64,000 bases of DNA from Bettongia penicillata ogilbyi (Eukaryota > Chordata > Mammalia > Diprotodontia > Potoroidae): assembly GCA_023548195.1 (NCBI GenBank), contig JAJHZJ010000496.1, forward strand, positions 6,270,702 to 6,334,701, written 5' to 3'. A program made the translations under genes and the position numbers. The notes beneath the pieces are model-generated. The model was not told where the DNA came from and did not search any database. It saw nothing but the letters and a program-made list of their open reading frames with translations. Positions 11,265 through 21,744 of the stretch are shown piece after piece. How positions within the stretch are numbered: the first letter of the stretch is position 1; each line of letters begins with the position of its first letter.

Positions 11265-12015
11265 GAGATATATTAATCTTGATGATGACGATAATCTTGG
11301 TCTTACAAGAGTTGGTAGTAAGTAAATTTGACAAAAAAATTGGAAGATCATGTAAACTGTGAGTATCTTAGGGTGCTTTATAATTTTAAATATCTTATAT
11401 TGTCTCATTTCTTTACAATAAAAGTAGGCCAGGCATAATTGAATGAATTATGACAGGAGAAAAAAGATAGAAAAATAGTCCAGATGTGGACTCCAACACT
11501 ATTATCATCTCTAGATCAGACAGCTTCATAATGGCCCATTTCATGAATGAGCTTAGAAGAACTTTTGGTGTGCCCACATCTCTGATCCCTGTAGCTGGTC
11601 TTCCAAATTGGTATGACTGTCACCTTGGCCAGTTCTCTGTCCAGGTTCACAGAAATTACTAGAGTCACATTTTATGTACTGTTGTAAGAGAGATAAGAAG
11701 TGTGTTCCTCTAATGAAAGAAAATCAGTTGTACTCTTGGGTAATTTTTATAATTTTTTAAAAATGCATCAAAGTTAATAGTCTATATTAAACTGAATGAG
11801 AAATGCAGAAACATTTCTATATAAGATTTGAATTCAGTTGTCACTTATCTCATTTCTGCTCCATAGATTATAAAACTTTAATTATACTCAGTCCAAAGTA
11901 CCCAAAGAAAGTATCTACAAATAAGCTCAAGCAAACCTTCTGCTTATTCTTTGAATGTTTTGTTGGTCTGCTTCCAAATCATTTAATAGTATTTTTATGC
12001 TACAGATATAAGGGC
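11265..12015. other. Unexplained repeat-poor stretch
   Basis: Nothing recognised on either strand. The open frames are short and lack supporting signals. Confidence 0.4.
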
Positions 12016-12019
12016 TGAT

Positions 12020-12245
12020 GATAATCGTGATCATTGGCATTTCTGTAGCACTTGGAAATTGAAGAACACTTTACAGACTTGTAATATATGCAAATAATAA
12101 ACCCAAATCACAATCTCTTGATTTCCTAAAGAACCCTGTGATGTTAGTCCTTAGGAGCTTGAGCTTCCAGGAACTGAGACTCAGACTTGCCTAGAGTCAC
12201 ATAGTGTGAAGGTATCTAAGGTAAGAGTTGAATCTATATCTTCCA
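12020..12245 (-). mobile_element. MIR-like SINE, degraded
   Basis: 'cacttggaaattg', 'aacactttacagac', 'aactgagactcagacttgcc' and 'agagtcacatagtgtg' appear in inverse MIR order. Confidence 0.55.
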
Positions 12246-12349
12246 TATATATATATATCCTGAATCTATATCTTTTCATTCCCCATAACTCACATAGTGA
12301 AATTGATTACTTAAATAATACCAAAATCATATTTAAAACTTAATTTCTA

Positions 12350-12600
12350 GTTAGATAAAACATTATGTAGTGAGAGACCTGGGTTTGATCTCTGAAGGTC
12401 CTTATTTCTGCTTCTTAGGAGCTATGTGACCAAGCCCCACCCCTACCTGCCATTTTCCCCTCCATTCTTCCTCATCTGTATATATATATAAGGAAATGGA
12501 CCTTGGTTGCCTCTGAAACCACTTCTAGCTTTAGATCTATAATCCTGTGATTTCTGTGGACTTCAGTTTTCTCATCTCTAAAGAAAGATTATTGGATTAG
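12350..12600 (+). mobile_element. MIR-like SINE
   Basis: 'gagacctgggtttgatct' (12372), 'gagctatgtgaccaag' (12419), 'cctcatctgtatatata' and the end 'tagatctataatcctgtg' (12532) follow MIR order. The part after 12555 may be a second fragment. Confidence 0.65.
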
Positions 12601-12644
12601 AATATTTCTAATTTTGCTCCCAACTGTAGGTGCCATATTCCCAT

Positions 12645-12925
12645 GGCATTGTAGCAGCTGATGGCACAGTGGATAGAGATCTAGGCCCAGGGTTGAGGAG
12701 GTCTTGGGTTCACATTTGACCTCTGACACTAACTTTGTAACCTTGGGCAATTCATTTAACTCCTGTTGCCCCAGTTTCCTTAACTGCAAGACTGGGGATA
12801 ATAACAGTACCTAGTTTGAAGGGTTGTTAAATGATCAAAAGAGAGTATTTTTTAAAAAACGGCAACATTGGAATAATGCTTGACATATAGCAAGTATTAG
12901 GGAAATACATATTCCCTTCCTTTCT
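12645..12925 (+). mobile_element. Marsupial/MIR SINE
   Basis: 'gatggcacagtggataga' (12660), 'cttgggttcacatttgac', 'aaccttgggcaattcattta', 'gggttgttaaatgatcaaaa' and 'tgcttgacatatagcaagta' (12877) give the complete order. Confidence 0.75.
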
Positions 12926-12929
12926 GCCC

Positions 12930-13095
12930 ATTGTGGATAGAAATTCAGCGAAATGATGAAGACAAACATTCAAGGCTTGCCTCTGACACATCCAACTGTT
13001 TAACCTTGTGCAAGTTAAGGTAACCTTTCTCACTCCCTAGCCTGTGATATCAATAGAGGGAGGCCCCATACCAGAAATTACCCACCAATGAAAGA
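12930..13095 (+). mobile_element. Marsupial SINE, partial ('caatgaaa' end)
   Basis: Continues from the previous SINE with 'cattgtggatag', 'cttgcctctgacacatcc', 'ccttgtgcaagttaa' and an end near 'cataccagaaattacccacc', like the SINE at 2955 but shortened. Confidence 0.5.
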
Positions 13096-13099
13096 GTAG

Positions 13100-14410
13100 A
13101 CCTAAACTACCTCCCCTGGTGTATCTAATAAAAATTAAAATATTTTCTACAATAACATTTTATGATCACCCATACAAAAACACCACATATTTTGCTAGCT
13201 CGTGTTATTTAGTACTTTTATGACAGTTCACAAAAATCTCATACTGGTGAGCAAAATTGAGTAATTTTTGTCCCCTTGGTAGGCCACTTGTCACCACGGC
13301 TCCCTGGTTCTCCTTGGAATGTATTTTTCCATTTTGTTTTTCTATATTTACTATATATGGTTTTCAATGCAGAATGTTTCAAAGTAAAGAAAGTAAGGAT
13401 GATGATGAACATTCAATGTCCTCCTGCATGAGTAGGTGTGTAGGCACGCCTATAGTTCTCCCCACATCACTATTGACTTTTTTCACCTGTGTCAAAATTA
13501 GATGCCATTAATAACCTCAATATGCCACAGTCTTGTGTACAGTACAAAGTTTAAATATTTATTCACTGAGTTAAATCTTTGATTTTCAGGGGAAAATCAG
13601 AGTTAAAAAGGTAAGTATGCATCATTTTCTTAGTATAGATTTAACCATTTGATTCCTCTGATATTTACATGTCTTAATCACTATAATTGTGTTTCTTTGC
13701 AAATCTTTGTGCAGAAATGGGCAATTATCTTCATAACACATTAGACACTTCTCATGCTTTGCAAGAACAAATATCTAAGCGGCTTCTTTGCTCCTATTAT
13801 TTTTTATTTATTGGTTTGGCAGCAGGGTGCCTATTAAGTGTGGAATTCAAAAGGAAGCCCAGCCTCCCACTGAGGTCAGAGATTCAATACAAATGGAAAT
13901 GGTGTCAAAGGAGACTCCAGGAATTGAGCCCATTAGAGCCAGGTCCTTTTCTCTCATTTTGACATCTTCCATTGCAAAACAAAAATCTTAAAAATCATTT
14001 CAGAATGAATCAAAAAGGAAAAAAAAAATTATGTCAGCCAAGTAATTATGTAATCTGATTTTCTTTCCACAGATTTGAGGTTATTTCTAGTAATTTTCAG
14101 CAATTGGGTGTTATGTGAGCTTTCCCCTATGAGCAATAAATGAGAGAGAAAAGAATTGCAAGTCATTTGATAATAGCCATAATAATAAATAGTAAGAATG
14201 AAGGTGTTATCTGCACATTAATAATTTTTAATCTTGCTCTAACACTGAAAACTAATCATTCATCGCTGTCTGTGTGCAATTTAATGTAAAAATGAGAATC
14301 CGTTTAGGAAACAGCTACAGGTGGTTACCTCTTGTGGTTCAAATGGAATGCTTAAAGCATCGCACGTTTATTAGATCCATCATGTTTTCTAATTCACCCT
14401 GTCTTTTGGT
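13100..14410. other. Long repeat-poor stretch
   Basis: No repeat recognised. 13690-13990 and 14080-14390 look of uniform, non-repeat composition and might be conserved non-coding DNA; this cannot be judged from one sequence. No splice-bounded open frame was found. Confidence 0.35.
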
Positions 14411-14424
14411 GTAAACTTCACTCT

Positions 14425-14655
14425 GGGTGGCTGTTGTTGTGTAGTCATTTCAGTAATGCTCTTTGTGACACCATTTGAGGTTTTCTCAGTTTGCTGTTTC
14501 CTTCTCCAGCTCATTTTACATAGAAGGAAACTGAGGCAAACAGAGTGAAATGACTTGCTTGGGATCATACTGCTAGTAAAAGTATCTGAGGATGGATTTG
14601 AACTCATGAAGATGAATCTTCCTGGTTCAAGACCAGTACTCTATACATCACCTCG
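14425..14655 (-). mobile_element. Marsupial SINE with long right arm
   Basis: Inverse of the marsupial SINE: 'gctgttgttgtgtagtcatt', 'tttgtgacaccatttgaggt', 'ccttctccagctcatttta', 'aggaaactgaggcaaacag', 'gatttgaactcatgaaga' and an end near 'accagtactctatacatcac'. Confidence 0.8.
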
Positions 14656-14844
14656 CTACCCGCAGTGTGGGTATGATTCTGTAATTCTTTGCAGGACCTA
14701 TGCATTGGTTTTTCTGTAGCTCATTTTCAAGGGCCCCAGGAGAGAGCTTTTCCCTTTCTTTGGCAGTCATGGCAAATTTGGAATCGACTGACCTCTTCCA
14801 TGAGACCAGCATTTTACATACTTTCCTTAGGCGTCCAGGCTTCA

Positions 14845-15110
14845 ATGTGCTTTGGTGTCTGGGCCTGGAGTGAGGAACCTGAATTCAAATCCTGCATAAG
14901 ACACTTAGGAGCTGTGTAACCCTGGGTACGTCACTTAATCTCTATTTGCCTGAGTTTCCTCAGCTGTAAAATGGGAAGAACAACATTACCTTCCTCCCAG
15001 GGTCGTTGTGAGAATCAGCTAAGGCAATTTGTCAAGTGCTAAGCCCAGAACGTGGCACATTATAGGTATCACACAAAGGCTTATTTAACCCTTCTGTCCC
15101 TTGTGTTTTA
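14845..15110 (+). mobile_element. Marsupial/MIR SINE
   Basis: 'tctgggcctggagtgagg', 'ttcaaatcctgcataagaca', 'gtaaccctgggtacgtcac', 'ctcagctgtaaaatggg', 'cagggtcgttgtgagaat' and 'acgtggcacattataggta' run in order to the 3' end. Confidence 0.8.
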
Positions 15111-15229
15111 TTGAACTCAGTGTTTTCTTTAGGGTGTTCTCTGTCTATGAACTATCATCACACTTAGCAAAGCACTCAGGTGGGCAGAAAATGCTTGGTT
15201 TGGCCCAAAGACGACAAGTATTATAATGC

Positions 15230-15345
15230 ACTACTATATTCTAAGCATTGAGCTAAGCCCCTGGCATACAAATACCAGAAAAAGAAAGAAAGTCCTGGCC
15301 CTCAAGGAGCTTACATATTAAAGAAAGAAGACAATATATGAAAAG
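15230..15345 (-). mobile_element. L2 3' end
   Basis: 'attctaagcattgagctaag', 'ggcatacaaataccag', 'gtcctggccctcaaggagct' and 'tacatattaaag': the inverse terminal L2 block. Confidence 0.75.
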
Positions 15346-15474
15346 GAGCTGAGAAGGAAGGAGAGGGAAAGAGAAGATGCCCATCCAGAGGTAAAGGGTG
15401 TTAAAGTCCATAGAGGTAGAAGCATCTCTTTCAGTTTGGAGGATGAAGACATTAGGGAGAATAAGTCTAATATT

Positions 15475-15690
15475 TCTTCCTAATTTTAGTCCTACCAATA
15501 CTTGGATATAGCTCTCATGTGCCCCTGAGACTTCTCACACCCAGTTCTTTCCACCAGTCTTCCTATGTTGTAGACTTAAGGCCCTCAGCCATCCTGGTTG
15601 CCTTGCTCTGGATGCTCCTTCATTTATCAGTGTCTTCAATCTGTGATGTCTGGAACTGAACATAAAACTTGAGATACTGCCTATTATTGT
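15475..15690 (-). mobile_element. L3/CR1-type LINE fragment
   Basis: 'agccatcctggttgccttgc', 'tctggatgctccttcattta' and 'tgtctggaactgaacat' match the antisense strand of the L3/CR1 3' region. The same block is seen at 39063-39145. Confidence 0.65.
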
Positions 15691-15759
15691 GGGGAATGGT
15701 TGCAACATGATTCAGGAGAGGGGACAGTGATACATACGTGTTCATGGATCATTCAAACA

Positions 15760-15850
15760 ATGAGTTAATAAATGATTATTAAGGTCCTATTTTACACCAA
15801 GCACTGTGTTCCATATTGAGGATAAAAGGTGGCAGTGAAATAGTTATTCC
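15760..15850 (-). mobile_element. L2 3' end
   Basis: 'aataaatgattattaaggtc', 'caccaagcactgtgttcc' and 'gaggataaaag'. A short, diverged terminus. Confidence 0.55.
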
Positions 15851-15859
15851 TTCTACATC

Positions 15860-16295
15860 ATGGAGGTTAGGGGTGTGGCTCTTCCACAATCTGTAAAATC
15901 CCTGTAAAATTTTTTCATACCAGAAAAGAAGTCTGAATTATTGTGGCATTAAAAATAAAATATCTTCATGTTATATAATAATATATGTATGTTTTATGCA
16001 TTCCTAAATTTCTAAAATTTTTCTGTCATTGACTGGTCTTTGGATGTTGTCTGTGGCTTTCTCAAGGCTCCCTAAATATTTCCATTTAATTTCTTGTGAA
16101 ATTAAGTTAAATTAAACATGAAATATCAAAATGGCAGTGGGGAAGGCCACAATGTGAAAAGAATAACTGTATTCCCTCATCCCAAGGAGTTGTTGGAAAC
16201 AACATGTAGAACATGGTATAGAGTGACTAAATAGATACATGATTCTGGGGAGACAGCTCTACCTAATTTGCAAGTTTCCTTGATCGAAGTTCAGG
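15860..16295. other. Unexplained AT-rich stretch
   Basis: No repeat family or exon recognised. Confidence 0.4.
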
Positions 16296-16299
16296 GACC

Positions 16300-16400
16300 T
16301 CAGTTTCTATCTAATCTAACTCATAGATAGAAGAAATACTTGCTATAGCATGCTCAAGAAGTGGCCATCCAACCTTTACGTGAAGATTCCCAAGGAGGTC
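16300..16400 (-). mobile_element. Possible L3/CR1 fragment
   Basis: 'ccatccaacctttacgtgaa' (16365) resembles the 'ccagcctctgcttgaag' module of the L3 antisense strand. Little else is left. Confidence 0.35.
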
Positions 16401-16509
16401 AAATCAAAATCATAGACTTATTTCTGATCCTACCTTCCAGCATAAAGGTGATGCTCAATCATCCTCTCTAAAGAATCACTATCTTAGTGTGACTTCAACA
16501 TATGGATAC

Positions 16510-16605
16510 AAATGAATCAATCAATATTTATTAATTGCCTCTTATATGCCAGATACTGCGCATGAGACAAAGTAAGGAAAAGCAAGAGTTTAAAGGAAAT
16601 ACATT
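16510..16605 (-). mobile_element. L2 3' end
   Basis: 'aatcaatcaatatttattaa', 'tgcctcttatatgccagata' and 'aaagtaaggaaaag' are an inverse L2 terminus. 16606-16960 after it holds nothing recognisable. Confidence 0.65.
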
Positions 16606-16964
16606 TTCTTTTCCGTTAATTTTTGCTTTGAGTTTTAACTCAACTGGATCTCTTGAATGCCTCTTCATGATAATATATCCCACATTCAGTCATTTCTTTT
16701 CCTATCAATGAGAACATTCCCAGTGCCAAAAAATATATATACTTTAAAGTACTAAATTAGTATGATAGTATATGACCTTGATAATTTATTTTCATCTAAA
16801 TCTAGAAATGGAGTTAATCCTCTGTAAAGTATTGGGCTTTCCCAGATCAGCTTGTGAATAAGGATGTTTCAGTCTCTAAAATTGGTAGAGTAATTCAAAG
16901 GCACCTGAAAATACTTTGAGATAGGAGATGGGTACTACACCTCTGATTCTGTTGATATATAACT

Positions 16965-17215
16965 TATGTAGATTTCACAGTGGATAGAGTGCTGGGCCTG
17001 GAGGCAAGAAGATGCATCTTCCTGAGTTAAAATCTGGCCTCAAACACTTACTAGTTGTGTGACCCTGAGCAAGTCATTTCACCCTGTTTGCCTCAGTTTC
17101 TCATCTGTAAAATGATCTGGAAAAGGAAATGGCAAACCACTCCAATAACTGTGCCAAGAAAACCCCAAATGAAATCATGGAGAATTGTACACAACTGAAA
17201 TGATTGAACAGCAGT
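16965..17215 (+). mobile_element. Marsupial SINE, near full length
   Basis: 'cacagtggatagagtgctgg', 'gggcctggaggcaag', 'aaaatctggcctcaaacact', 'tgtgtgaccctgagcaagtc', 'aaatggcaaaccactccaat' and 'ccaagaaaaccccaaatg' appear in order. The end 'actgaaatgattgaacagca' completes this marsupial-type SINE. Confidence 0.88.
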
Positions 17216-17249
17216 ATTAGAGGACTCCAAGATGAGGAGACTCCTTTTG

Positions 17250-17410
17250 TTTATACAGTCTGGCAAATTCTCTGCAACTTACAGTCTCAGACACAATGAA
17301 GCACTGAGAGGTTAAAGGATTTTGCCAGGATGCCACAGGCATTTGGGGTCAGAAACAGACCTTGAGTCTAGCTATTTCTGGCTCCAAGTCTGGCTCTCTA
17401 TTTGATGTCC
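17250..17410 (-). mobile_element. Marsupial SINE, 'gaaggtgctg' subfamily
   Basis: 'attctctgcaacttacagtc', 'gcactgagaggttaaagg' and 'ccttgagtctagctat' are the inverse of the SINE at 2955. It abuts the + SINE just upstream. Confidence 0.6.
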
Positions 17411-17414
17411 CACC

Positions 17415-18205
17415 CTTCCTCCATAATTGTTTTATGTCACTAGAGGTGAAAACTATGCAGTTTTTTTTTTTAATATTACCTCTTCTTGAACCTTGAACCA
17501 AGTGCTTCTGAATATAGAACAAGAGCCCAATTTTGGTCTCCATTTCGCTTTTAAAAGCAAAGAAAATCCAACCCAAAATCACCCAAATGCATGGGAGAGG
17601 ACAGTCCTGTTGTCAGAGGAGGCATACTTGTTATCAATGCTCCTCGCATCAACGAATCAATATTTCTTGGTCATCAGCTACTGTACTTCTTCATACATAA
17701 AATATCAGTATGGATCCTTGTTCCTATTTGAAAAAAAATAAAAAGAAGAACACATCAAGGCACCCTTCACCTTCAAAGTATTCATTTGGATAACTGAATC
17801 TCAATGTCAATGCCTTGTCATTCATGTAAATATTTAATGTAGCCTCAAGAAAGTTAAGACAAAGCTTTGAGAAACTTGATTTTCAACCTCTGCTTCTCCT
17901 CTTCCCCCATCCAAACAATGGACCTATTTCCTCTCTCCTCAGCAAAATCTGTCATTTCAAGCTGTCTTCAGTATCTACCTGATCCATTCTTTAACTTAGT
18001 GTGGGTGAAATGGAAACCAATTTCATTTAACTCTCTCTTACCCTATTTCTTAGTGAAAAGTCAAAGAACCAAATTAGAACATTTTCATCACTGACTTTAA
18101 AACAAATTGTGCTCTTTAATTCTTTTCTTTCCCTTTTCAACATCCATAACCTTTTGTCCTCAACTTTGTTGACATTGAAAGGAAAACGTCTTTGAAGTTA
18201 TAATT
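17415..18205. other. Unexplained stretch
   Basis: No recognised repeat; a T run at 17461-17471. The open frames are not splice-bounded. Confidence 0.4.
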
Positions 18206-18209
18206 TAAA

Positions 18210-18480
18210 TGAAAGAAATAGCATAAGATACAACATCAAGGACATTGCAGATTTAGATTTGGTGTTGGAGGTTGGGTGATGGGGGGGATGAACTTCCTAA
18301 CAACTGGAGACATCTTCAAGTTCAAACTGTTTCCTTCAGTAGTGGTGAGTTCCTTCTCCTTGCAACTCTTCAAATATAGGTTAGATAACCATTTGTTTTA
18401 GTAGGGATTCATGTTCGTGTACAGATTGGATTCCATAGCCTTCATAGTCCCTTCAGACTCTGAAAATCTAGGTTTCTGAG
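18210..18480 (+). mobile_element. L3/CR1-type LINE 3' region
   Basis: 'aacttcctaacaactggaga' (18291), 'agtggtgagttccttctcct' (18341), a GGATTGGATTCCATAG-type block near 18424 and 'cccttcagactctgaaaat' (18449) match the sense 3' part of L3/CR1. The typical 8-base terminal repeats are lost. Confidence 0.6.
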
Positions 18481-18481
18481 A

Positions 18482-18484
18482 CAT

Positions 18485-18541
<57 letters not shown>

Positions 18542-18636
18542 CACTGCTACTACTGCTACTTCACTACTATCATTACTACTACCACCTCTACTACCACTAC
18601 CACTACCACAGAAGTACTACTCATACTATTACATCA

Positions 18637-18689
<53 letters not shown>

Positions 18690-18715
18690 ACTTCTATTAC
18701 TACTGCCACTAATAA
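18482..18715. repeat. Compound (ACT)n-(CTG)n trinucleotide array
   Basis: A perfect ACT run, then interrupted ACT/CAC triplets, another ACT run near 18632, a CTG run at about 18652-18676 and a mixed end running into 'aataataatagcatttac'. It joins the tail of the minus-strand SINE at 18716. Confidence 0.95.
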
Positions 18716-18957
18716 TAATAGCATTTACATAGCACTTTAAGGTGTGAAAAGTTCATTCCAAATTTTTAATTGAACCTCCCAATATCCCTATGCAGTAAGT
18801 TCTCCTATTTTCTCCATTTTATGGTTGAGGAAATAAAAGCAAACTGAGATTACATCATTTTCCAGTGGTCACATAGTTAATGTCTGAGGGAGGCTTTGAA
18901 ATAGGGTCCTCCTGACTCCAAGATCATCAATCCATTCAATCCATCATGTAGCTACCT
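18716..18957 (-). mobile_element. Marsupial/MIR SINE
   Basis: 'aatagcatttacatagcac', 'tattttctccattttatggt', 'cagtggtcacatagttaatg' and 'ggtcctcctgactccaagat' give an inverse SINE. Its tail faces the triplet array and its head lies just upstream of HAL1 copy 2. Confidence 0.75.
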
Positions 18958-19650
18958 TTAAAATAAAAACGTTTTGGGGGGGAGGAGCCAACATGATGGG
19001 GTAGAAAGACACACATACGGTAGCTCTGAACCCACAGCCTATAAAATACCTGTAAAGAAGAACTCCCAACAAATTCTGGAGCAGCAGAAGTCACAGAACA
19101 ATGGAGCAGAGGAGATTTCTGTTCCAGAGAGACTAGAAAAACCAACACCAAAGGTCCCTCGCACACCAGACCCGGAGCAGAGCCCAGCCCTGCCCCTGGC
19201 TGCAAGGCCCCGAGAGGAGCAGAACCAAGCAGGCTTCAGGGACAGAATCTCCAGTAGCTGCGCAGTTCCCTCCACCCACAAGTGCAAAGTCAGTGAGATA
19301 GCCTGTTTGGCTGGCCAAGAGGGGAGTGGGGTATCCCCATAACTCAGACCCCCTCGGGAGGCAGCAGCGGAGGCAGCAGCTGACAGGAGCTCCCAAAGCA
19401 GATAGGAGCTCGGATCCATTGTTGAAGGTCTCCATGTAACACCCTGAGGGAACTGAGCCCTGTGTGGTGGCCCTGCCCCCACCTGAGCAGTTGAACTTAA
19501 TCTCACATTGAATAGCAGCCCTGCACCTGCTGAAAGCCCTGAGGTTGGGAAGCAGCATTTGAATCTCACACCCCAAGCACTACCTGGGCAGATCTGGAGG
19601 CAAGGTGAGTGTGGAAAGGAATCTCAGAAGTCAAGTAACTGGCTGGGAAA

Positions 19651-20754
19651 ATGCCCAGAAAAGGGAAAAAAAAAATAAGACCATAGAAGGCTACTTTCTT
19701 GGGGAGCAGATATTTGCTCCCTTCCATTCTGATGAGGAAGAACAATACTCACCATCAGGGAAAGACATAGAAGTCAAGGCTTCTGTATCCTAAACATCCA
19801 AAATAGATATTCAATGGGCTCAGGCCATGGAAGAGCTCAAAAAGGATTTTAAAAATCAAGTTAGAGAGGTGGAGGAAAAACTGGGAGGAGAAATGAGAGA
19901 GATGCAAAAAAAGTATGAAAATCAAGTCAACACCTTGCTAAAGGAGACCCAAAAAAAATGCTGAAGAAAATAACACCTTGAAAAATAGGCTAACTCAATT
20001 GGCAAAAGAGGTTCAAAAAGCCAATGAGGACAAGAATGCTTTCAAAAGCAGAATTAGCCAAATGGAAAAGGAGGTTCAAAAGCTCACTGAAGAAAATAGT
20101 TCTCTCAATATTAGAATGGAACAGATGGAGGCTAATGACTTTCTGAGAAACCAAGAAATCACAAAACAAAACCAAAAGAATGAAAAAATGGAAGAGAATG
20201 TGAAATATCTCATGGGAAAAACAACTGACCTGGAAAACAGATCCAGGAGAGACAATTTAAAAATTATGGGACTACCTGAAAGCCATGATCAAAAAAAGAG
20301 CCTAGGCATCATCTTTCATGAAATGATCAAGGAAAACTGCCCTGATATTCTAGAACCAGAGGACAAAATAAATATTCAAGGAATCCCCTGACCACCTCCT
20401 GAAAGAGATCCAAAAAGAGAAACTCCTAGGAACATTGTGGCCAAATTCCAGAATTCCCAGGTCAAGGAGAAAATATTGCAAGCAGCTAGAAAGAAACAAT
20501 TCCAGTATTGTGGAAATACAATCAGGATAACACAAGATCTAGCAGCTTCTACATTAAGGGATCGAAGGGCATGGAATAGGATATTCCAGAAGTCAAAGGA
20601 ACTAGGACTCAAACCAAGAATCACCTACCCAGAAAAACTGAGTATAATACTTCAGGGGAAAAACTTGTCTTTCAATGAAATAGAGGACTTTCAAGCATTC
20701 TTGATGAAAAGACCAGAGCTAAAAAGAAAATTTGACTTTCAAACACAAGAATGA
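19651..20754 (+). pseudogene. HAL1 ORF1 relic, copy 2 (best preserved)
   Basis: The inferred start ATG is 19651-19653, chosen because copy 1 stays open in the homologous frame from that point. The coiled coil ('EVQKLTEENSSLNIRMEQME') lies at about 19800-20220. The RNA-binding domain has 'NRSRRDNLKIMGLPE' near 20240. The C-terminal domain has 'RNIVAKFQNSQVKEKI', 'RRAWNRIFQKSKELG' and 'PRITYPEKLSI', ending at TGA 20752-20754. Lesions: an A run of 10 at 19666-19675 where the reading frame implies 8; TAA 19791-19793; eight A at 19951-19958 giving a +1 shift and TGA 19962-19964; TGA 20389-20391. From 19965 on, the frame is otherwise open to the end. Confidence 0.85.
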
Positions 20755-20889
20755 GAAGCACCATGAAAAAGTAAACAGCAAAGAGAAGTCATAAGGGACT
20801 TACTAAAGTTGAACTGTTTACATTCCTACATGGAAAGACAATATTTGTAAGTCTTGAAACTTTTCAGTATCTGGGTAGTTGGTGTGATT

Positions 20890-20890
20890 A

Positions 20891-20922
<32 letters not shown>
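20890..20922. repeat. (CA)n microsatellite in HAL1 3' UTR
   Basis: At the position homologous to 7432-7463 in copy 1, after 'gttggtgtgattacac'. Confidence 0.9.
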
Positions 20923-21144
20923 GAGCACAGAGTGAATTGAATAGGATGGGATCGTATCTTAAAAAAGTGAAGGTAAATGGTGAGAGAGAAATATATTGGG
21001 ATGAGAGAGGGAGAAATGAAATGGGACAAATTATCTTTCATAGAAGAGACTTTTTAGTGGAGGGAAAAAGAGGGGAGCTGAGAGAAAAACATGAAGTTTA
21101 CTGTCATCACATTTGACTAAAGGAAGGAATAAAATGCATACTCA

Positions 21145-21665
21145 TTTTGGTATGAAAACCTATCTTACAATAGAGGAAAGTGGGGGAGAAGGGGATAAGG
21201 AGAGTGGAGGGGATGATGGAAGGGAGGGCAGTGGGAGGAGAGAGCAATTTGAAGTCAACACTCTTGGGGAGGGACAGGATCCAAAGAGAGAGCATAAGCA
21301 ATGTGGGGCAGGATAGGATGGAGGGAAATATAATTAGTCTTACGCAACATGAATATTATGGAAGTCATTTGCAAAACCACATAGATATGGCCTATATTGA
21401 ATTGCCTGCCTTCCCAAAGGGAATGGGTGGGGAGAGAGGGAGGAGGAAAAGTTGGAATTCAAAGTTTTAGGAACAACGGTTGAGTATTCTTGCTACTAGG
21501 AAATAAGAAATACAGGAAATGGGGAATAGAAAGTTATCTGGCCCTAGAGGACAAAAGAGAAGATGGGGTCAAGGGAAGGGAGGGATGATAGAAGAGAGGG
21601 CAGATTGGTGATCGGGGAAATTAGAATGCTGGGTGTATTGGGGTGGAGGGAGGGGACAAATGGGG
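21145..21665 (+). repeat. Duplicated purine-rich units in HAL1 3' UTR, copy 2
   Basis: Unit A starts near 21153 ('gaaaacctatctta'), unit B near 21528 ('gaaagttatctggc'), about 375 bases apart. Shared internal order: a TAGAGGA segment, a G-rich stretch, 'gatggaagggagggca' (A) or 'gatagaagagagggca' (B), and a second G-rich stretch. Copy 1 has the same pair with almost the same spacing. Confidence 0.75.
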
Positions 21666-21744
21666 AGAAAATTTGGAACCCCAAATTTTGTGAAAACGAA
21701 TGTAAAAAGTTAAATAAATAAATAAATAAAATTTAAAAAAAGAA

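Larger units (their letters stand above)
18976..21738 (+). mobile_element. HAL1-type half-LINE-1, copy 2 (near full length)
   Basis: It begins with a G run and 'gaggagccaacatgatgggg'. A GC-rich leader, the ORF1 region (19651-20754), a purine-rich 3' UTR and an AAATAAAT-type tail follow. Organisation and sequence match copy 1 along the whole length, again with no ORF2. A possible imperfect target duplication is 'aaaaacgttttg' (18965-18976) against 'aagaacttttg' (about 21740-21750), much weaker than in copy 1. It is less decayed than copy 1. Confidence 0.83.

Noticed and set aside
16965..17215. tRNA gene from the box A/B-like head of a SINE
   Set aside because: It is part of a dispersed marsupial SINE. 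No cloverleaf or anticodon arm could be supported.
18482..18715. Triplet array as a CRISPR or coding poly-amino-acid tract
   Set aside because: There are no spacers, and the array sits in SINE-derived non-coding DNA.
19039..19569. 176-codon minus-strand frame as a host gene
   Set aside because: It lies wholly inside the HAL1 leader. Kept only as a low-interest transposon observation.
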